Source of the DNA: Alicycliphilus denitrificans K601 | GTDB taxonomy: Bacteria > Pseudomonadota > Gammaproteobacteria > Burkholderiales > Burkholderiaceae_C | Length of the DNA stretch: 64,000 nt | Assembly (NCBI RefSeq): GCF_000204645.1 | Contig: NC_015422.1 | Coordinates: forward strand, 4,171,001 to 4,235,000 | Direction of reading: 5' to 3' | Shown: one piece after another, positions 8,278 to 19,694 of the stretch | How positions within the stretch are numbered: the first letter of the stretch is position 1 | How the letters are laid out: each line of letters opens with the position of its first letter | Notes under the pieces: generated by a model | Told to the model about the DNA's origin: nothing | What the model saw: only the letters and a program-made list of their open reading frames with translations | Databases searched by the model: none | Translations under genes and position numbers: made by a program

Positions 8278-9531
8278 ATGGCTGAAATCAAGAACTATTC
8301 CCTGAACTTCGGACCGCAGCACCCCGCCGCGCACGGCGTCCTGCGCCTGGTGCTGGAACTCGACGGCGAGGTGGTGCAGCGCGCCGACCCCCACGTGGGC
8401 CTGCTGCACCGCGCCACGGAAAAGCTGGCCGAGTACAAGACCTACATCCAGTCGCTGCCCTACATGGACCGCCTGGACTACGTGTCCATGATGTGCAACG
8501 AGCAGGCCTACTGTCTGGCGATCGAGAAGATGCTGGGCGTCGAGGTGCCCCTGCGCGCCAAGTACATCCGTACCATGTTCGGCGAGATCACCCGCCTGCT
8601 CAACCACCTGATGTGGCTGGGCTCCAATGGCATGGACCTGGGCGCATCTACGGTGCTGATGTACACCTTCCGCGAGCGTGAGACCCTGTTCGACATGTAC
8701 GAGGCGGTCTCCGGCGCGCGCATGCATGCGGCCTACTTCCGTCCCGGCGGCGTGTACCGCGACCTGCCTGACACCATGGCGCAGCTCAAGCCGAGCAAAG
8801 TGCGCAACGCTAAGGCCCTGGAGGAGTTCAACCGCAACCGCCAGGGCGGCCTGCTGGACTTCATCGACGACTTCTGCGCCAAGTTCCCCGGTTACGTGGA
8901 CGAGTACGAGACCCTGCTGACCGACAACCGCATCTGGAAGCAGCGCACCGTGGGCATCGGCGTCGTCTCGGCCGAGCGTGCCCTGAATCTCAGCATGTCG
9001 GGTGTGATGCTGCGCGGCTCGGGAGTGGCCTGGGACTTGCGCAAGAAGCAGCCCTACGACGCCTACGACCGCGTCGAGTTCGACATTCCCGTGGGCAAGA
9101 ACGGCGACTGCTACGACCGCTACTTGGTGCGCGTCGAGGAAATGCGGCAGTCCAACCGCATCATCAAGCAGTGCGTGGACTGGCTGCGTGCCAATCCCGG
9201 CCCCGTCATCGTCGACAATTACAAGATTGCGCCGCCGCCGCGCGAGCGCATGAAGACGGGGATGGAAGACCTGATCCACCACTTCAAGCTGTTCTCCGAG
9301 GGCTTCCGCGTGCCCGAGGGCGAAGCCTATGCCGCCGTCGAGCATCCGAAGGGCGAGTTCGGCATCTACCTCGTGAGTGACGGCGCCAACAAGCCCTATC
9401 GCCTGAAGATTCGCGCCCCGGGCTTTGCCCATCTGGCGGCGTACGACGAATTGACGCGCGGCCACATGATCGCCGACGCTGTCGCCGTCATCGGCACCAT
9501 GGATATCGTGTTCGGAGAGATTGACCGATGA
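8278..9531 (+). CDS. nuoD: NADH-quinone oxidoreductase subunit D (49 kDa)
   Basis: 417 aa. The 49-kDa subunit that, with NuoB, forms the quinone-binding pocket; it descends from the large subunit of [NiFe] hydrogenases. Signatures include [20 protein letters not shown] with the quinone-site His near the N-terminus, [15 protein letters not shown], and the C-terminal [13 protein letters not shown] and [20 protein letters not shown]. The length is normal. Its TGA overlaps the nuoE ATG (9528-9531). Confidence 0.98.
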   Translation: MAEIKNYSLNFGPQHPAAHGVLRLVLELDGEVVQRADPHVGLLHRATEKLAEYKTYIQSLPYMDRLDYVSMMCNEQAYCLAIEKMLGVEVPLRAKYIRTMFGEITRLLNHLMWLGSNGMDLGASTVLMYTFRERETLFDMYEAVSGARMHAAYFRPGGVYRDLPDTMAQLKPSKVRNAKALEEFNRNRQGGLLDFIDDFCAKFPGYVDEYETLLTDNRIWKQRTVGIGVVSAERALNLSMSGVMLRGSGVAWDLRKKQPYDAYDRVEFDIPVGKNGDCYDRYLVRVEEMRQSNRIIKQCVDWLRANPGPVIVDNYKIAPPPRERMKTGMEDLIHHFKLFSEGFRVPEGEAYAAVEHPKGEFGIYLVSDGANKPYRLKIRAPGFAHLAAYDELTRGHMIADAVAVIGTMDIVFGEIDR

Positions 9532-10019
9532 TTACCGAAGCGACCAAGGAGCGCTTTGCGCGCGAAGTGGCCAAGTACCCGCCTGAGCAGAAGCAGTCCG
9601 CCGTGATGGCCTGCCTGTCCATCGTGCAGCAGGAGCAGGGCTGGATCAGCCAGGAAAGCGAGGCAGCGATTGCCGAGTACCTGGGCATGCCCCAGATAGC
9701 CGTGCACGAGGTCACGACCTTCTACAACATGTACAACCAACAGCCGGTGGGCAAGTACAAGCTGGCCGTCTGCACCAACCTGCCTTGCCAGCTGCGCGGC
9801 GGCAACCAGGCGCTGCACCATCTGGAGGCCAAGCTGGGCATCACGATGGGCGAGACCACGCAGGATGGCCTGTTCACCCTGCAGCAATGCGAGTGCCTGG
9901 GCGCCTGCGCCGATGCGCCGACCATGCTGGTCAACGATCGTCACATGTGCAGCTTCATGGAAAACGACAAGCTCGATCAACTGGTCGATGGCCTGCGCGC
10001 TGCGGAGGGTAAGCAATGA
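9528..10019 (+). CDS. nuoE: NADH-quinone oxidoreductase subunit E (24 kDa)
   Basis: 163 aa. A thioredoxin-fold subunit carrying the binuclear [2Fe-2S] cluster N1a beside the FMN subunit NuoF. The cluster ligands are in CTNLPC (residues about 84-89) and [12 protein letters not shown] (about 124-135). The N-terminal helical part has the family pattern [20 protein letters not shown]. It is coupled by ATGA overlaps to nuoD upstream and nuoF downstream. Confidence 0.97.
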   Translation: MITEATKERFAREVAKYPPEQKQSAVMACLSIVQQEQGWISQESEAAIAEYLGMPQIAVHEVTTFYNMYNQQPVGKYKLAVCTNLPCQLRGGNQALHHLEAKLGITMGETTQDGLFTLQQCECLGACADAPTMLVNDRHMCSFMENDKLDQLVDGLRAAEGKQ

Positions 10020-11365
10020 CCACGGCCGCACAAGTCCTGTCGCAGTTCCAGGCCACGGGCGTACAGACCTGTTTCCATGACCGCCACATCAACCCGCAGA
10101 TCTATGCGGGCCTCAATGGCAGCAACTGGAGCATCAAGGACTACGAGGCGCGCGGCGGCTATGCGGCGCTGCGCAAGATCCTGGGCAAGGATGGCGGCGA
10201 GGGCCTCACGCAGGACCAGGTGATCGCTACCGTCAAGGAGTCGGGCCTGCGCGGCCGCGGCGGCGCAGGCTTCCCCACGGGCCTGAAGTGGAGCTTCATG
10301 CCGCGCCAGTTCCCGGGGCAGAAGCACCTGGTGTGCAACTCCGACGAGGGCGAGCCCGGTACCTGCAAAGACCGCGACATCCTGATGTACAACCCGCACA
10401 TCGTGATCGAAGGCATGATCATTGCCGCGTACGCGATGGGCATCTCGCTGGGCTACAACTACATCCATGGCGAGATCTTCCAGGTCTACGAACGTTTCGA
10501 GGCGGCGCTGGAAGAGGCGCGCGCGGCGGGCTACCTGGGCAGCAACATCATGGACAGCGACTTCAGCTTCCAGCTGCACGCCCACCATGGCTTTGGCGCC
10601 TACATCTGCGGCGAGGAGACCGCGCTGCTCGAATCGCTGGAAGGCAAGAAAGGCCAGCCGCGCTTCAAGCCGCCGTTCCCGGCCAGCTTCGGCCTGTACG
10701 GCAAGCCCACGACCATCAACAACACCGAGACCTTCGCGGCCGTGCCCTGGATCATCCGCAACGGCGGCCAGGCCTACCTCGAATGCGGCAAGCCCAACAA
10801 CGGCGGGACCAAAATATTCTCGGTCTCGGGCGACGTGGAGCGTCCCGGCAACTACGAGATCCCGCTGGGGACGCCGTTCGCCAAGTTGCTCGAACTCGCG
10901 GGCGGCGTGCGCAAGGGCCGCCAGCTCAAGGCCGTGATCCCGGGCGGCTCGTCTGCACCCGTGCTGCCCGCTTCCATCATGATGGAATGCACGATGGACT
11001 ACGACTCCATCGCCAAGGCCGGCTCCATGCTGGGCTCGGGTGCCGTCATTGTGATGGACGACTCGCGCGACATGGTGGAATCGCTGATGCGCCTGTCCTA
11101 CTTCTACATGCACGAGTCCTGCGGCCAGTGCACCCCCTGCCGGGAGGGCACGGGCTGGCTCTGGCGCGTGGTGCACCGCATCCAGCATGGCCAGGGCCGT
11201 GTCGAGGATATCGAGGTCCTGGATTCGGTGGCCTTCAACATCATGGGCCGCACGATTTGTGCGCTGGGCGACGCCGCCGCGATGCCCGTGCGCGCCATGA
11301 TCAAGCATTTCCGCCACGAGTTCGTGGCCAAGATCGAGGCTGCAGCCAAGGCATCCGCTGCCTGA
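10016..11365 (+). CDS. nuoF: NADH-quinone oxidoreductase subunit F (51 kDa, NADH/FMN binding)
   Basis: 449 aa. The entry subunit that oxidises NADH with FMN and passes electrons to cluster N3. The glycine-rich nucleotide motif [14 protein letters not shown], the FMN-region patterns [15 protein letters not shown] and [14 protein letters not shown], and the [4Fe-4S] motif [15 protein letters not shown] (residues about 363-377) are all present. The start overlaps nuoE (ATGA). Fifteen bases separate it from nuoG. Confidence 0.98.
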   Translation: MTTAAQVLSQFQATGVQTCFHDRHINPQIYAGLNGSNWSIKDYEARGGYAALRKILGKDGGEGLTQDQVIATVKESGLRGRGGAGFPTGLKWSFMPRQFPGQKHLVCNSDEGEPGTCKDRDILMYNPHIVIEGMIIAAYAMGISLGYNYIHGEIFQVYERFEAALEEARAAGYLGSNIMDSDFSFQLHAHHGFGAYICGEETALLESLEGKKGQPRFKPPFPASFGLYGKPTTINNTETFAAVPWIIRNGGQAYLECGKPNNGGTKIFSVSGDVERPGNYEIPLGTPFAKLLELAGGVRKGRQLKAVIPGGSSAPVLPASIMMECTMDYDSIAKAGSMLGSGAVIVMDDSRDMVESLMRLSYFYMHESCGQCTPCREGTGWLWRVVHRIQHGQGRVEDIEVLDSVAFNIMGRTICALGDAAAMPVRAMIKHFRHEFVAKIEAAAKASAA

Positions 11366-11380
11366 TCGCGAGAAAAGCAT

Positions 11381-13501
11381 ATGGTTGAAATTGAACTGGA
11401 CGGTCAGAAGGTGGAGGTCGCCGAGGGCAGCATGGTCATGCATGCCGCCGAGAAGGCCAACGTCTACATCCCTCACTTCTGCTACCACAAGAAGCTTTCC
11501 ATCGCGGCCAACTGCCGCATGTGCCTGGTGGACGTGGAGAAGGCGCCCAAGCCCATGCCTGCCTGCGCCACGCCGGTGACGCAGGGCATGATCGTGCGCA
11601 CCAAGAGCGACAAGGCTCTCAAGGCGCAGCAGTCGGTGATGGAGTTCCTGCTCATCAACCACCCGCTCGACTGCCCGATCTGCGACCAGGGCGGCGAATG
11701 CCAGCTGCAGGACCTGGCCGTCGGCTACGGCGCGTCGGCCTCGCGCTACGGCGAGGAAAAGCGCGTGGTGCTGCGCAAGGACATCGGCCCGCTGATCTCC
11801 ACCGAAGAGATGACGCGCTGCATCCACTGCACGCGCTGCGTACGCTTTGGCCAGGAAATCGGCGGCGACATGGAACTGGGCATGGTCAACCGGGGCGAGC
11901 ACTCCGAGATCACCACGGTCAAGGGTGACACCGTCGATTCCGAGCTCTCGGGCAACATGATCGACATCTGCCCCGTGGGTGCGCTGACCAGCAGGCCCTT
12001 CCGCTACAGCGCCCGTACCTGGGAGCTGTCGCGGCGCAAGTCGATCTCCCCGCACGACTCCACCGGCGCCAACCTCATCGTGCAGGTCAAGAACCACAGG
12101 GTGATGCGCGTCGTGCCGCTGGAGAACGAGGCCGTCAACGAATGCTGGATCGCCGATCGCGACCGCTTCTCCTACGAGGCCCTGAATGGCGAAGACCGCC
12201 TGACCCGCCCCATGCTCAAGCAGGGTGGCCAGTGGCAGGAAGTCGATTGGCAGACGGCCCTCGAATACGTGGCCAACGGCCTCAAGTGCGTGCGCGACAA
12301 GCATGGCGCCTCGGCCATCGGCGCCCTGGTCAGCCCGCACAGCACGCTGGAAGAGCTGTACCTGGCTGGCGCCCTGGTGCGCGGCCTGGGCAGCGACAAC
12401 ATCGACCACCGCCTGCGCCATGCCGAGTTTGCCGCGCCCGAGGGCGTGCGCTGGCTGGGCATGCCCATCGCCGCGCTGTCCGGGCTGCAATCGGTGCTGG
12501 TGCTGGGCTCTAACCTGCGCAAGGACCATCCCCTGTTCGCCCAGCGCATCCGCCAGGCGGCGCGCAAGGGCTGCACGGTGCACGCGATCAACGCCCAGGC
12601 TTACGACTGGGCTCTGCCTGCGACGCATTCCGTGGTTTCCCACGCTGACTGGGCGCAGGCCCTGGCCGACGTGGCTGCCGCCGTGGCGCAGGAAAAAGGC
12701 GTTGCCGCACCCGCGCAAGGCCAGGCCAGTGAAGAGGCCGTCGCCATTGCTCGTGCGCTGCTCTCGGGCGACAGCAAGGCCATCCTGCTGGGCAATGCGG
12801 CCGCCCACCATACCCAGGCATCCATCCTGCTGGCGCTGGCCCAGTGGATCGCGGGTCAGACCGGCGCGGCATTCGGCTATCTGACCGAGGCCGCCAACAC
12901 CGTGGGCGCCCAGTTCGTGGGAGCCCAGCCGCGCCAGGGCGGGCTGAACGCCGCGCAAATGCTGGAGGGGCAGGTCAAGGCACTGTTCCTGCTGAACACC
13001 GAGCCTGCGTTCGACTCCGTCGCCGGCGCCAAGGTCGCCCAGGGCCTGGCCGACGTGGACATGGTGGTGACCTTGAGCCCCTTCAAGACCAACATGGAAT
13101 TCAGCGACGTGCTGCTGCCGATCGCACCGTTCACCGAGACCTCGGGCAGCTTCGTCAACGCCGAAGGCAGGGTGCAGAGCTTCCACGCCGTTGTGCGTCC
13201 GCTGGGCGAGACGCGCCCCGCCTGGAAGGTGCTGCGCGTACTGGCCAACATCATGGGCCTCGAGGGCGTGGACTTCAACTCCTCGCAGGACGTCTTGACC
13301 CATGTCGTGGGCAGTGCAACCCAGCTCGGCGCGGAGCAGCTGAGCAACGCCACCGGGGCTGCGATCACCGTCGCCCGGGGGCCGGCTGCCGCTCCCGTCG
13401 TTGCCAGTATTTACCAACTCGACGGCTTGGTGCGCCGCGCGCCCGCGCTGCAGCAGACCGCCGATGCCCGCAGGGCACGTGAAGAAGGGGCCGCCGCATG
13501 A
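11381..13501 (+). CDS. nuoG: NADH-quinone oxidoreductase subunit G (75 kDa)
   Basis: 706 aa. The large iron-sulfur subunit of the NADH-dehydrogenase module, related to molybdopterin oxidoreductases. The N-terminus holds a ferredoxin-type [2Fe-2S] site (Cys in [13 protein letters not shown] and PACATP), then the His/Cys-ligated cluster ([18 protein letters not shown]), then the cysteines of CIHCTRC and ICPVGAL. The remainder is a degenerate molybdopterin-type domain. It lacks the long inserts of the E. coli protein and is of mitochondrial-like size. The stop overlaps the nuoH ATG. Confidence 0.97.
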   Translation: MVEIELDGQKVEVAEGSMVMHAAEKANVYIPHFCYHKKLSIAANCRMCLVDVEKAPKPMPACATPVTQGMIVRTKSDKALKAQQSVMEFLLINHPLDCPICDQGGECQLQDLAVGYGASASRYGEEKRVVLRKDIGPLISTEEMTRCIHCTRCVRFGQEIGGDMELGMVNRGEHSEITTVKGDTVDSELSGNMIDICPVGALTSRPFRYSARTWELSRRKSISPHDSTGANLIVQVKNHRVMRVVPLENEAVNECWIADRDRFSYEALNGEDRLTRPMLKQGGQWQEVDWQTALEYVANGLKCVRDKHGASAIGALVSPHSTLEELYLAGALVRGLGSDNIDHRLRHAEFAAPEGVRWLGMPIAALSGLQSVLVLGSNLRKDHPLFAQRIRQAARKGCTVHAINAQAYDWALPATHSVVSHADWAQALADVAAAVAQEKGVAAPAQGQASEEAVAIARALLSGDSKAILLGNAAAHHTQASILLALAQWIAGQTGAAFGYLTEAANTVGAQFVGAQPRQGGLNAAQMLEGQVKALFLLNTEPAFDSVAGAKVAQGLADVDMVVTLSPFKTNMEFSDVLLPIAPFTETSGSFVNAEGRVQSFHAVVRPLGETRPAWKVLRVLANIMGLEGVDFNSSQDVLTHVVGSATQLGAEQLSNATGAAITVARGPAAAPVVASIYQLDGLVRRAPALQQTADARRAREEGAAA

Positions 13502-14574
13502 TCGACGCCATCTACAACGGCGGCCTGAATCTGGTCGCGGCAAGCTGGTGGACCGGCTTGGCATGGCCGGTGATCTGGAACCTGATCAAGATCGTTTGCG
13601 TGCTGGCTCCGCTGATGGGCGCCGTGGCCTATCTGACCTTGTGGGAACGCAAGCTGCTGGGCTTCATGCAGGTGCGCCTCGGGCCCAATCGCGTCGGCCC
13701 CCTGGGTCTGCTGCAGCCGCTGGCCGACGGCCTCAAGCTCCTGACCAAGGAAGTGATCCAGCCCACCGCTGCCAGCAAGGGCCTGTTCATCCTGGGGCCC
13801 ATCATGGCCATCATGCCGGCGCTCGCGGCCTGGGTGGTGGTGCCATTTGCACCCGAAACGGCCCTGGCGAACATCAACGCGGGCCTGCTGCTGGTCATGG
13901 CCATCGCCTCGATCGAGGTCTATGGGGTGATCATCGCCGGCTGGGCATCCAACTCCAAATACGCTCTTCTGGGGGCACTGCGCGCTTCCGCGCAGATGGT
14001 CAGCTATGAAATCGCCATGGGCTTCTGCTTCGTGGTCGTGATCATGGTGACCGGCAGCATGAACCTGACCGACATCGTTCTGGGGCAGGCCCGTGGTGCC
14101 ATGGCGGGCATGGGCCTCAACTTCCTGTCCTGGAACTGGCTGCCCCTGCTGCCGGTGTTCCTCGTGTATCTGATTTCCGGCGTGGCGGAAACCAACCGCC
14201 ATCCGTTTGACGTGGTCGAAGGCGAAGCCGAAATCGTGGCGGGGCACATGGTGGAGTACTCCGGTATGGGCTTTGCCATCTTCTTCCTGGCCGAATACGC
14301 GGCCATGTGGCTGGTGTCCATCCTGGCGGTGCTGATGTTCCTCGGGGGCTGGCTGCCGCCGGTCGAGGCGTTGGGCTTCATTCCGGGTTGGATCTGGCTG
14401 GGCATCAAGACCTTCGTGGTCGTATCCATGTTCATCTGGATCCGTGCCACCTTCCCGCGTTACCGCTACGACCAGATCATGCGTCTGGGCTGGAAGATCT
14501 TCATCCCGGTGACCCTGGTGTGGTTGCTGGTTGTGGGCGCATGGCTGTTGTCGCCCTGGAATATTTGGAAATAA
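13498..14574 (+). CDS. nuoH: NADH-quinone oxidoreductase subunit H
   Basis: 358 aa, about eight transmembrane helices. The membrane subunit that forms the entrance of the quinone chamber and links redox chemistry to the proton channels. Conserved patterns are seen: [19 protein letters not shown], and the charged cytoplasmic loop [20 protein letters not shown], whose acidic residues belong to the axis of charged residues used in proton coupling. It overlaps nuoG by ATGA and is followed by nuoI after 16 bases. Confidence 0.98.
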   Translation: MIDAIYNGGLNLVAASWWTGLAWPVIWNLIKIVCVLAPLMGAVAYLTLWERKLLGFMQVRLGPNRVGPLGLLQPLADGLKLLTKEVIQPTAASKGLFILGPIMAIMPALAAWVVVPFAPETALANINAGLLLVMAIASIEVYGVIIAGWASNSKYALLGALRASAQMVSYEIAMGFCFVVVIMVTGSMNLTDIVLGQARGAMAGMGLNFLSWNWLPLLPVFLVYLISGVAETNRHPFDVVEGEAEIVAGHMVEYSGMGFAIFFLAEYAAMWLVSILAVLMFLGGWLPPVEALGFIPGWIWLGIKTFVVVSMFIWIRATFPRYRYDQIMRLGWKIFIPVTLVWLLVVGAWLLSPWNIWK

Positions 14575-14590
14575 GCGGGGACCTCCATTC

Positions 14591-15103
14591 ATGGCTGCTG
14601 TTGCTGCTCCTGCATCCTTTTCGATCAAGGATTTTTTCAAGAGCTTCATGCTCTGGGAACTGGCCAAGGGCATGGTGCTCACTGGCCGCTACGCCTTCCG
14701 TGGCAAGGTCACGGTTCAGTTTCCCGAAGAGAAGACACCTCTGTCGCCGCGTTTTCGCGGCCTGCATGCGCTGCGCCGTTACGACAACGGCGAAGAGCGC
14801 TGCATCGCCTGCAAGCTGTGCGAGGCCGTGTGCCCTGCGATGGCCATCACCATCGAGTCCGACGTGCGTTCCGACGGTACGCGCCGTACCACGCGCTACG
14901 ACATCGACCTGACCAAGTGCATCTTCTGTGGCTTCTGCGAGGAAAGCTGCCCGGTGGACTCGATCGTGGAGACGCAGATCCTCGAATACCACGGGGAAAA
15001 GCGCGGCGACCTGTACTTCACCAAGGAGATGCTGCTGGCCGTGGGCGACCGTTACGAGCCCGAGATCGCTGCCGCCAAGGCGGCGGACGCCAAATACCGT
15101 TGA
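14591..15103 (+). CDS. nuoI: NADH-quinone oxidoreductase subunit I (23 kDa ferredoxin-like)
   Basis: 170 aa. A ferredoxin-like subunit with two [4Fe-4S] clusters (N6a and N6b) that relay electrons to N2 in NuoB. Both CxxCxxCxxxCP motifs are visible: [12 protein letters not shown] and [14 protein letters not shown]. An N-terminal amphipathic helix ([19 protein letters not shown]) attaches it to the membrane arm. The start at 14591 gives the family-like N-terminus ([15 protein letters not shown]). Confidence 0.97.
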   Translation: MAAVAAPASFSIKDFFKSFMLWELAKGMVLTGRYAFRGKVTVQFPEEKTPLSPRFRGLHALRRYDNGEERCIACKLCEAVCPAMAITIESDVRSDGTRRTTRYDIDLTKCIFCGFCEESCPVDSIVETQILEYHGEKRGDLYFTKEMLLAVGDRYEPEIAAAKAADAKYR

Positions 15104-15144
15104 TCGGGTGCCGCATCACCTGAACTTTTGAAAAGACCCGATTC

Positions 15145-15813
15145 ATGGACGTCAAAACCGGATTCTTCTACCTGTTCTCGGTAGTGCTGCTTTACGCAGC
15201 CTTCCGGGTGATCACGGCGCGCAATCCCGTGCATGCCGTATTGCATCTGATTCTGGCCTTCAGCCAGGCTGCCGGCGTGTGGCTGCTGCTCAAGGCGGAG
15301 TTCCTGGCCATTACCCTGGTGCTGGTGTACCTGGGAGCGGTGATGGTGCTGTTCCTGTTCGTGGTGATGATGCTTGACATCCGCTTCGACACCGTGCGCC
15401 GGGGCTTCTGGAAGCATTTCCCTCTGGCGGCCTTCATCGGCGCCCTGGTGGCGTTCGAAATGGCCGCAGTGCTGATGACGGGTTTCCGTGGCGTCGAAGA
15501 GCCCAAGGCCGTGCCGGCCCTGGTCAACGCCGCGGGCCAGGTCCTGCCGTACTCCAACACCCAGGCTCTGGGCAGGCTGATGTACACCGAGTACCTGTAC
15601 CCCGTGGAGATCGCTGCGGTGATCCTGCTGGTGGCCATGATCTCGGCGATCGCCCTGACGCTGCGCCAGCGCAAGGACGTCAAGGCCGGCGATGCCACGG
15701 CGCAGCTTCGCGCGCGGGCCAGCGACCGCCTGGTGGTGCTGAAGATGCCCACCACGCAAGCGCCCCAACCCCCGGCCGACGACGATGCCGGCGCACAGGA
15801 GAAGAAAGCATGA
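15145..15813 (+). CDS. nuoJ: NADH-quinone oxidoreductase subunit J
   Basis: 222 aa with five transmembrane helices. A membrane-arm subunit that contains the pi-bulge helix thought to transmit conformational change from the quinone site. The signature [20 protein letters not shown] and [18 protein letters not shown] are present. The hydrophilic C-terminal tail (after about residue 180) is longer than in E. coli and rich in Pro, Gln and Asp. The stop overlaps the nuoK ATG (15810-15813). Confidence 0.96.
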   Translation: MDVKTGFFYLFSVVLLYAAFRVITARNPVHAVLHLILAFSQAAGVWLLLKAEFLAITLVLVYLGAVMVLFLFVVMMLDIRFDTVRRGFWKHFPLAAFIGALVAFEMAAVLMTGFRGVEEPKAVPALVNAAGQVLPYSNTQALGRLMYTEYLYPVEIAAVILLVAMISAIALTLRQRKDVKAGDATAQLRARASDRLVVLKMPTTQAPQPPADDDAGAQEKKA

Positions 15814-16118
15814 CGTTGACCCTGGGCCATTTCCTGTCGCTGGGGGCGATGCTGTTTGCCTTGGCGGTGGTGGGTATCTTCCTCAACCGCAAGAACCTGA
15901 TCGTGCTGCTGATGGCGATCGAACTGATGTTGCTCGCCGTCAACATCAACTTCGTCGCGTTCTCGTACTACCTGGGCGACATGCACGGCCAGGTGTTCGT
16001 GTTCTTCATCCTTACCGTGGCGGCTGCCGAGGCAGCCATTGGCTTGGCCATCTTGGTGCTGCTGTTCCGTAACAAGACCAGCATCAATGCGGAAGATCTC
16101 AACACCCTCAAGGGGTGA
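15810..16118 (+). CDS. nuoK: NADH-quinone oxidoreductase subunit K
   Basis: 102 aa, three transmembrane helices; homologous to MrpC of Na+/H+ antiporters and part of the fourth proton channel. The conserved membrane-embedded glutamates are present in [19 protein letters not shown] and in the third helix ([18 protein letters not shown]). The length is canonical. It is translationally coupled to nuoJ. Confidence 0.97.
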   Translation: MTLTLGHFLSLGAMLFALAVVGIFLNRKNLIVLLMAIELMLLAVNINFVAFSYYLGDMHGQVFVFFILTVAAAEAAIGLAILVLLFRNKTSINAEDLNTLKG

Positions 16119-16150
16119 CGGGCTAACCGGTACTTGCAAGGTTCTCAAGA

Positions 16151-18184
16151 ATGAGTCAAACCCTTTCTGCTTCGATGCTGCTGGCGGTGCCGCTGGCGCC
16201 ACTGGCGGGTTCCGCGCTGGCCGGCATATTCGGCACGGCGTTCGGCGGCAACTGGTTGGGCCGGCGCGCCTCGCATTCGCTGACAATTCTGGGCGTGCTG
16301 GTGTCCTTCGTGCTGTCGGCGTTGACGCTCAGCAGCGTGGTGCTGGACGGCGCACGCTTCAACGAAACCATCTACACCTGGATGGTGGTGGGCGGCCTCA
16401 GGATGGAGGTCGGCTTCCTGATCGACAGCCTCACGGCGATGATGATGTGCGTGGTGACCTTCGTGTCACTGATGGTGCACATCTACACCATCGGCTACAT
16501 GGAGGAGGACGACGGTTACAACCGTTTCTTCTCCTACATCTCGCTGTTCACCTTCTCCATGCTCATGCTGGTCATGAGCAACAACATGTTGCAGCTGTTC
16601 TTCGGCTGGGAAGCGGTGGGCCTGGTGTCCTATCTGCTGATCGGCTTCTGGTTCAACAAGCAGTCGGCCATCTTCGCCAACCTGAAGGCCTTCCTGGTCA
16701 ACCGGGTGGGCGACTTCGGCTTCATTCTCGGCATCGGGCTAATCGCCGCCTATGCCGGCAGCTTCAACTATGGCGAGATCTTCGCCAAGAGGCAGGAACT
16801 GGGCGGCCTGCTGCTGCCCGGCACCGACTGGCAGCTGATCACCGTGGCCTGCATCTGCCTGTTCATCGGCGCGATGGGCAAGAGCGCGCAAGTGCCGCTG
16901 CATGTCTGGCTGCCCGACTCCATGGAAGGCCCGACGCCTATTTCCGCGCTGATCCACGCCGCCACCATGGTGACGGCAGGCATTTTCATGGTCTCGCGCA
17001 TGTCGCCGCTGTTCGAGATGTCCGACACGGCGCTGAACTTCGTGCTGGTCATCGGCGCCATCACCGCGCTGTTCATGGGCTTCCTCGGCATCATCCAGAA
17101 CGACATCAAGCGCGTCATCGCGTACTCGACGCTGTCCCAGCTTGGCTACATGACGGTGGCGCTGGGCGTGTCGGCCTACTCGGTTGCCGTGTTCCACCTG
17201 ATGACACACGCCTTCTTCAAGGCGCTACTGTTCCTGGGCGCCGGATCGGTCATCATGGGCGTGCACCACAACCAGGACATCCGCTGGATGGGCGGCCTGC
17301 GCAAGTACATGCCCATCACCTGGATCACCTCGCTGCTGGGCTCCCTGGCGCTGATCGGCACGCCGCTGTTCTCGGGCTTCTACTCCAAGGAAAACATCAT
17401 CGAGGCCGCGCGCTTCAGCCAGCTGCCGGCCGCGGGCTTCGCCCATTTCGCCGTGCTGGCGGGCGTTTTCGTCACGGCGTTCTATTCGTTCCGTATGTAC
17501 TTCCTCGTCTTCCACGGCAAGGAGCGCTACGACCAGAACCCCGATACGCACCATGACGAACACGATGAACCTGATCCGCATCACCACCATGCCGATCATT
17601 CCAAGCCCCACGAGTCGCCCTGGGTGGTGACGGTGCCGCTGGTGTTGCTGGCCATTCCCTCGGTGGTGATCGGCTTCATGTACATCCAGCCGATGCTGTT
17701 CGGCGACTTCTTCAAGGACGTGATCTTCGTCGACGTCGCCAGGCATGGCGCGATGGCGGAGCTGGCGCATGAATTCCACGGCCCCGTGGCCATGGCCGTG
17801 CATGCGCTGCAGACGGCACCGTTCTGGCTGGCGCTGGCGGGCGTCGCGCTGTCGTACTACATGTACATCGTCAATCCGGCGCTGCCGGCGGCGATCAAGC
17901 GCGGCCTGCAGCCCATCTACGCCCTGCTCGAAAACAAGTACTACATGGACTGGATCAACGAGAACATCATCGCCGCCGGCACGCGCTGCCTGGGCGTCGC
18001 GCTGTGGAAGGGCGGCGACCAGGGCGTGATCGATGGCGCTATCGTCAATGGCTCGTGGAAGCTGGTGGCGCGCATCTCGGCCGTGGTGCGGCGCGTGCAG
18101 TCCGGTTTCCTGTACCACTATGCGCTGTTCATGATCCTGGGTGTGTTTGCACTCATGACGTATTTCGTATGGCTCAACAAATAG
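16151..18184 (+). CDS. nuoL: NADH-quinone oxidoreductase subunit L (antiporter-like)
   Basis: 677 aa. The most distal of the three antiporter-like proton-pumping subunits, with a long lateral helix at its C-terminus. The family core is clear: FFGWEAVGLVSYLLIGFWF, MGKSAQVPLHVWLPDSMEGP with the channel Lys and the Pro-broken helix, and HAFFKALLFLGAGSVIM. An unusual histidine- and acid-rich hydrophilic loop (residues about 467-490, THHDEHDEPDPHHHHADH) lies between transmembrane helices late in the protein. Thirty-two bases separate it from nuoK. Confidence 0.97.
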   Translation: MSQTLSASMLLAVPLAPLAGSALAGIFGTAFGGNWLGRRASHSLTILGVLVSFVLSALTLSSVVLDGARFNETIYTWMVVGGLRMEVGFLIDSLTAMMMCVVTFVSLMVHIYTIGYMEEDDGYNRFFSYISLFTFSMLMLVMSNNMLQLFFGWEAVGLVSYLLIGFWFNKQSAIFANLKAFLVNRVGDFGFILGIGLIAAYAGSFNYGEIFAKRQELGGLLLPGTDWQLITVACICLFIGAMGKSAQVPLHVWLPDSMEGPTPISALIHAATMVTAGIFMVSRMSPLFEMSDTALNFVLVIGAITALFMGFLGIIQNDIKRVIAYSTLSQLGYMTVALGVSAYSVAVFHLMTHAFFKALLFLGAGSVIMGVHHNQDIRWMGGLRKYMPITWITSLLGSLALIGTPLFSGFYSKENIIEAARFSQLPAAGFAHFAVLAGVFVTAFYSFRMYFLVFHGKERYDQNPDTHHDEHDEPDPHHHHADHSKPHESPWVVTVPLVLLAIPSVVIGFMYIQPMLFGDFFKDVIFVDVARHGAMAELAHEFHGPVAMAVHALQTAPFWLALAGVALSYYMYIVNPALPAAIKRGLQPIYALLENKYYMDWINENIIAAGTRCLGVALWKGGDQGVIDGAIVNGSWKLVARISAVVRRVQSGFLYHYALFMILGVFALMTYFVWLNK

Positions 18185-18197
18185 GAGCGAATAACAA

Positions 18198-19673
18198 ATG
18201 GGTTTGTTGAGTCTTGCCATTTGGACGCCCATCGTTTTTGGCGTCCTGCTTCTGGCGTTCGGCAGCGATAGGCACGCGGGTGCCGTGCGCTGGCTGGCGC
18301 TGATTGGAGCCTTGCTGGGCCTGGCCGTGACCATTCCGCTGATCGGCGGCTTCGACACCGGTACGGCGGCCATGCAATTCGTCGAGAAGGCGCCCTGGGT
18401 CGCACGCTTCAACATGTATTACCACCTGGGCGTGGACGGCATCTCGATGTGGTTCGTGCCGCTGACGGCCTTCATCACCGTGATCGTGGTGATCGCCTCC
18501 TGGGAGTCCATCACCGAGCGCGTCTACCAGTACATGGCCGCGTTCCTGATCCTGTCGGGCCTGATGATCGGCGTGTTCTCGGCGCTGGACGGCATGCTGT
18601 TCTACGTGTTCTTCGAAGCCACGCTGATTCCGATGTACCTGATCATCGGCATGTGGGGCGGACCGAACAAGATCTACGCGGCGTTCAAGTTCTTCCTGTA
18701 CACGCTGCTGGGCTCGCTGCTGACGCTGGTCGCCTTCATCTATCTCTACAACCAGTCGGGCGGTAGCTTCGACATCGCCGCCTGGCACAGGCTGCCGCTG
18801 GGCTCCACGGCGCAGACACTGCTGTTCTTCGCGCTGTTCGCCGCCTTCGCGGTCAAGGTGCCGATGTGGCCGGTGCACACCTGGCTGCCGGACGTGCACG
18901 TCGAGGCGCCGACCGGCGGTTCCGCCGTGCTGGCCGCCATCATGCTCAAGCTGGGCGCCTACGGCTTCCTGCGCTTCTCGCTGCCCATCGCTCCCGATGC
19001 CGCGCACGAGTGGGCTTGGCTGATGATCACTCTCTCGCTGATCGCCGTGATCTACGTGGGCCTAGTCGCCATCGTGCAGAAGGACATGAAGAAGCTCGTG
19101 GCCTACTCGTCGGTGGCTCACATGGGCTTCGTGACCCTGGGCTTCTTCATCTTCAACGATCTGGGTGTCTCGGGCGGCCTGGCGCAGATGATCGCGCACG
19201 GTTTCGTGTCGGGCGCCATGTTCCTGTGCATCGGCGTGCTCTATGACCGCGTGCACTCGCGCCAGATCGCGGACTACGGCGGGGTGGTCAACACCATGCC
19301 CAAGTTTGCAGCGTTCGCGTTGCTGTTCTCCATGGCCAACTGCGGCCTGCCCGCGACGGCCGGCTTCATCGGTGAGTGGATGGTGATCATCGCCTCGGTG
19401 CGTTTCAATTTCTGGATCGGCCTGGGTGCCGCCCTGGCCCTGATTCTGGGCGCCAGCTATTCGCTGTGGATGTACAAGCGCGTCTACCTGGGGCCCGTGG
19501 TCAACGACAACGTGCGCGGCATGAGCGACATCAACGCGCGCGAGTTCCTGGTGCTGGGCGTGCTGGCGATCGCCGTGCTGTACATGGGCATCTATCCCAA
19601 GCCGTTTACCGATGTGATGGATGCGTCCGTGACCGAACTGCTCAGGCATGTGGCGCAATCCAAGCTGAACTGA
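18198..19673 (+). CDS. nuoM: NADH-quinone oxidoreductase subunit M (antiporter-like)
   Basis: 491 aa, about 14 transmembrane helices. The middle antiporter-like proton-pumping subunit. Typical patterns: YHLGVDGISMWFVPLTAF, FYVFFEATLIPMYLIIGMWG with the conserved Glu, KVPMWPVHTWLPDVHVEAPT, and AYSSVAHMGFVTLGFF. Length and topology are normal. It follows nuoL after 13 bases, with AGGAG at 18184-18188. Confidence 0.98.
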   Translation: MGLLSLAIWTPIVFGVLLLAFGSDRHAGAVRWLALIGALLGLAVTIPLIGGFDTGTAAMQFVEKAPWVARFNMYYHLGVDGISMWFVPLTAFITVIVVIASWESITERVYQYMAAFLILSGLMIGVFSALDGMLFYVFFEATLIPMYLIIGMWGGPNKIYAAFKFFLYTLLGSLLTLVAFIYLYNQSGGSFDIAAWHRLPLGSTAQTLLFFALFAAFAVKVPMWPVHTWLPDVHVEAPTGGSAVLAAIMLKLGAYGFLRFSLPIAPDAAHEWAWLMITLSLIAVIYVGLVAIVQKDMKKLVAYSSVAHMGFVTLGFFIFNDLGVSGGLAQMIAHGFVSGAMFLCIGVLYDRVHSRQIADYGGVVNTMPKFAAFALLFSMANCGLPATAGFIGEWMVIIASVRFNFWIGLGAALALILGASYSLWMYKRVYLGPVVNDNVRGMSDINAREFLVLGVLAIAVLYMGIYPKPFTDVMDASVTELLRHVAQSKLN

Positions 19674-19694
19674 CCAGACTGAACCGAGAGATAC

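Noticed and set aside
6625..9465. Very long open frame on the minus strand opposite nuoA-nuoD
   Set aside because: It is the antisense shadow of high-GC coding sequence; its protein is His/Gly/Leu-rich with no domain, while the plus strand encodes complete complex I subunits.
9977..13564. Open frame of about 1,195 codons on the minus strand opposite nuoF-nuoG
   Set aside because: Same antisense effect in GC-rich DNA; no ribosome site or recognisable motif.
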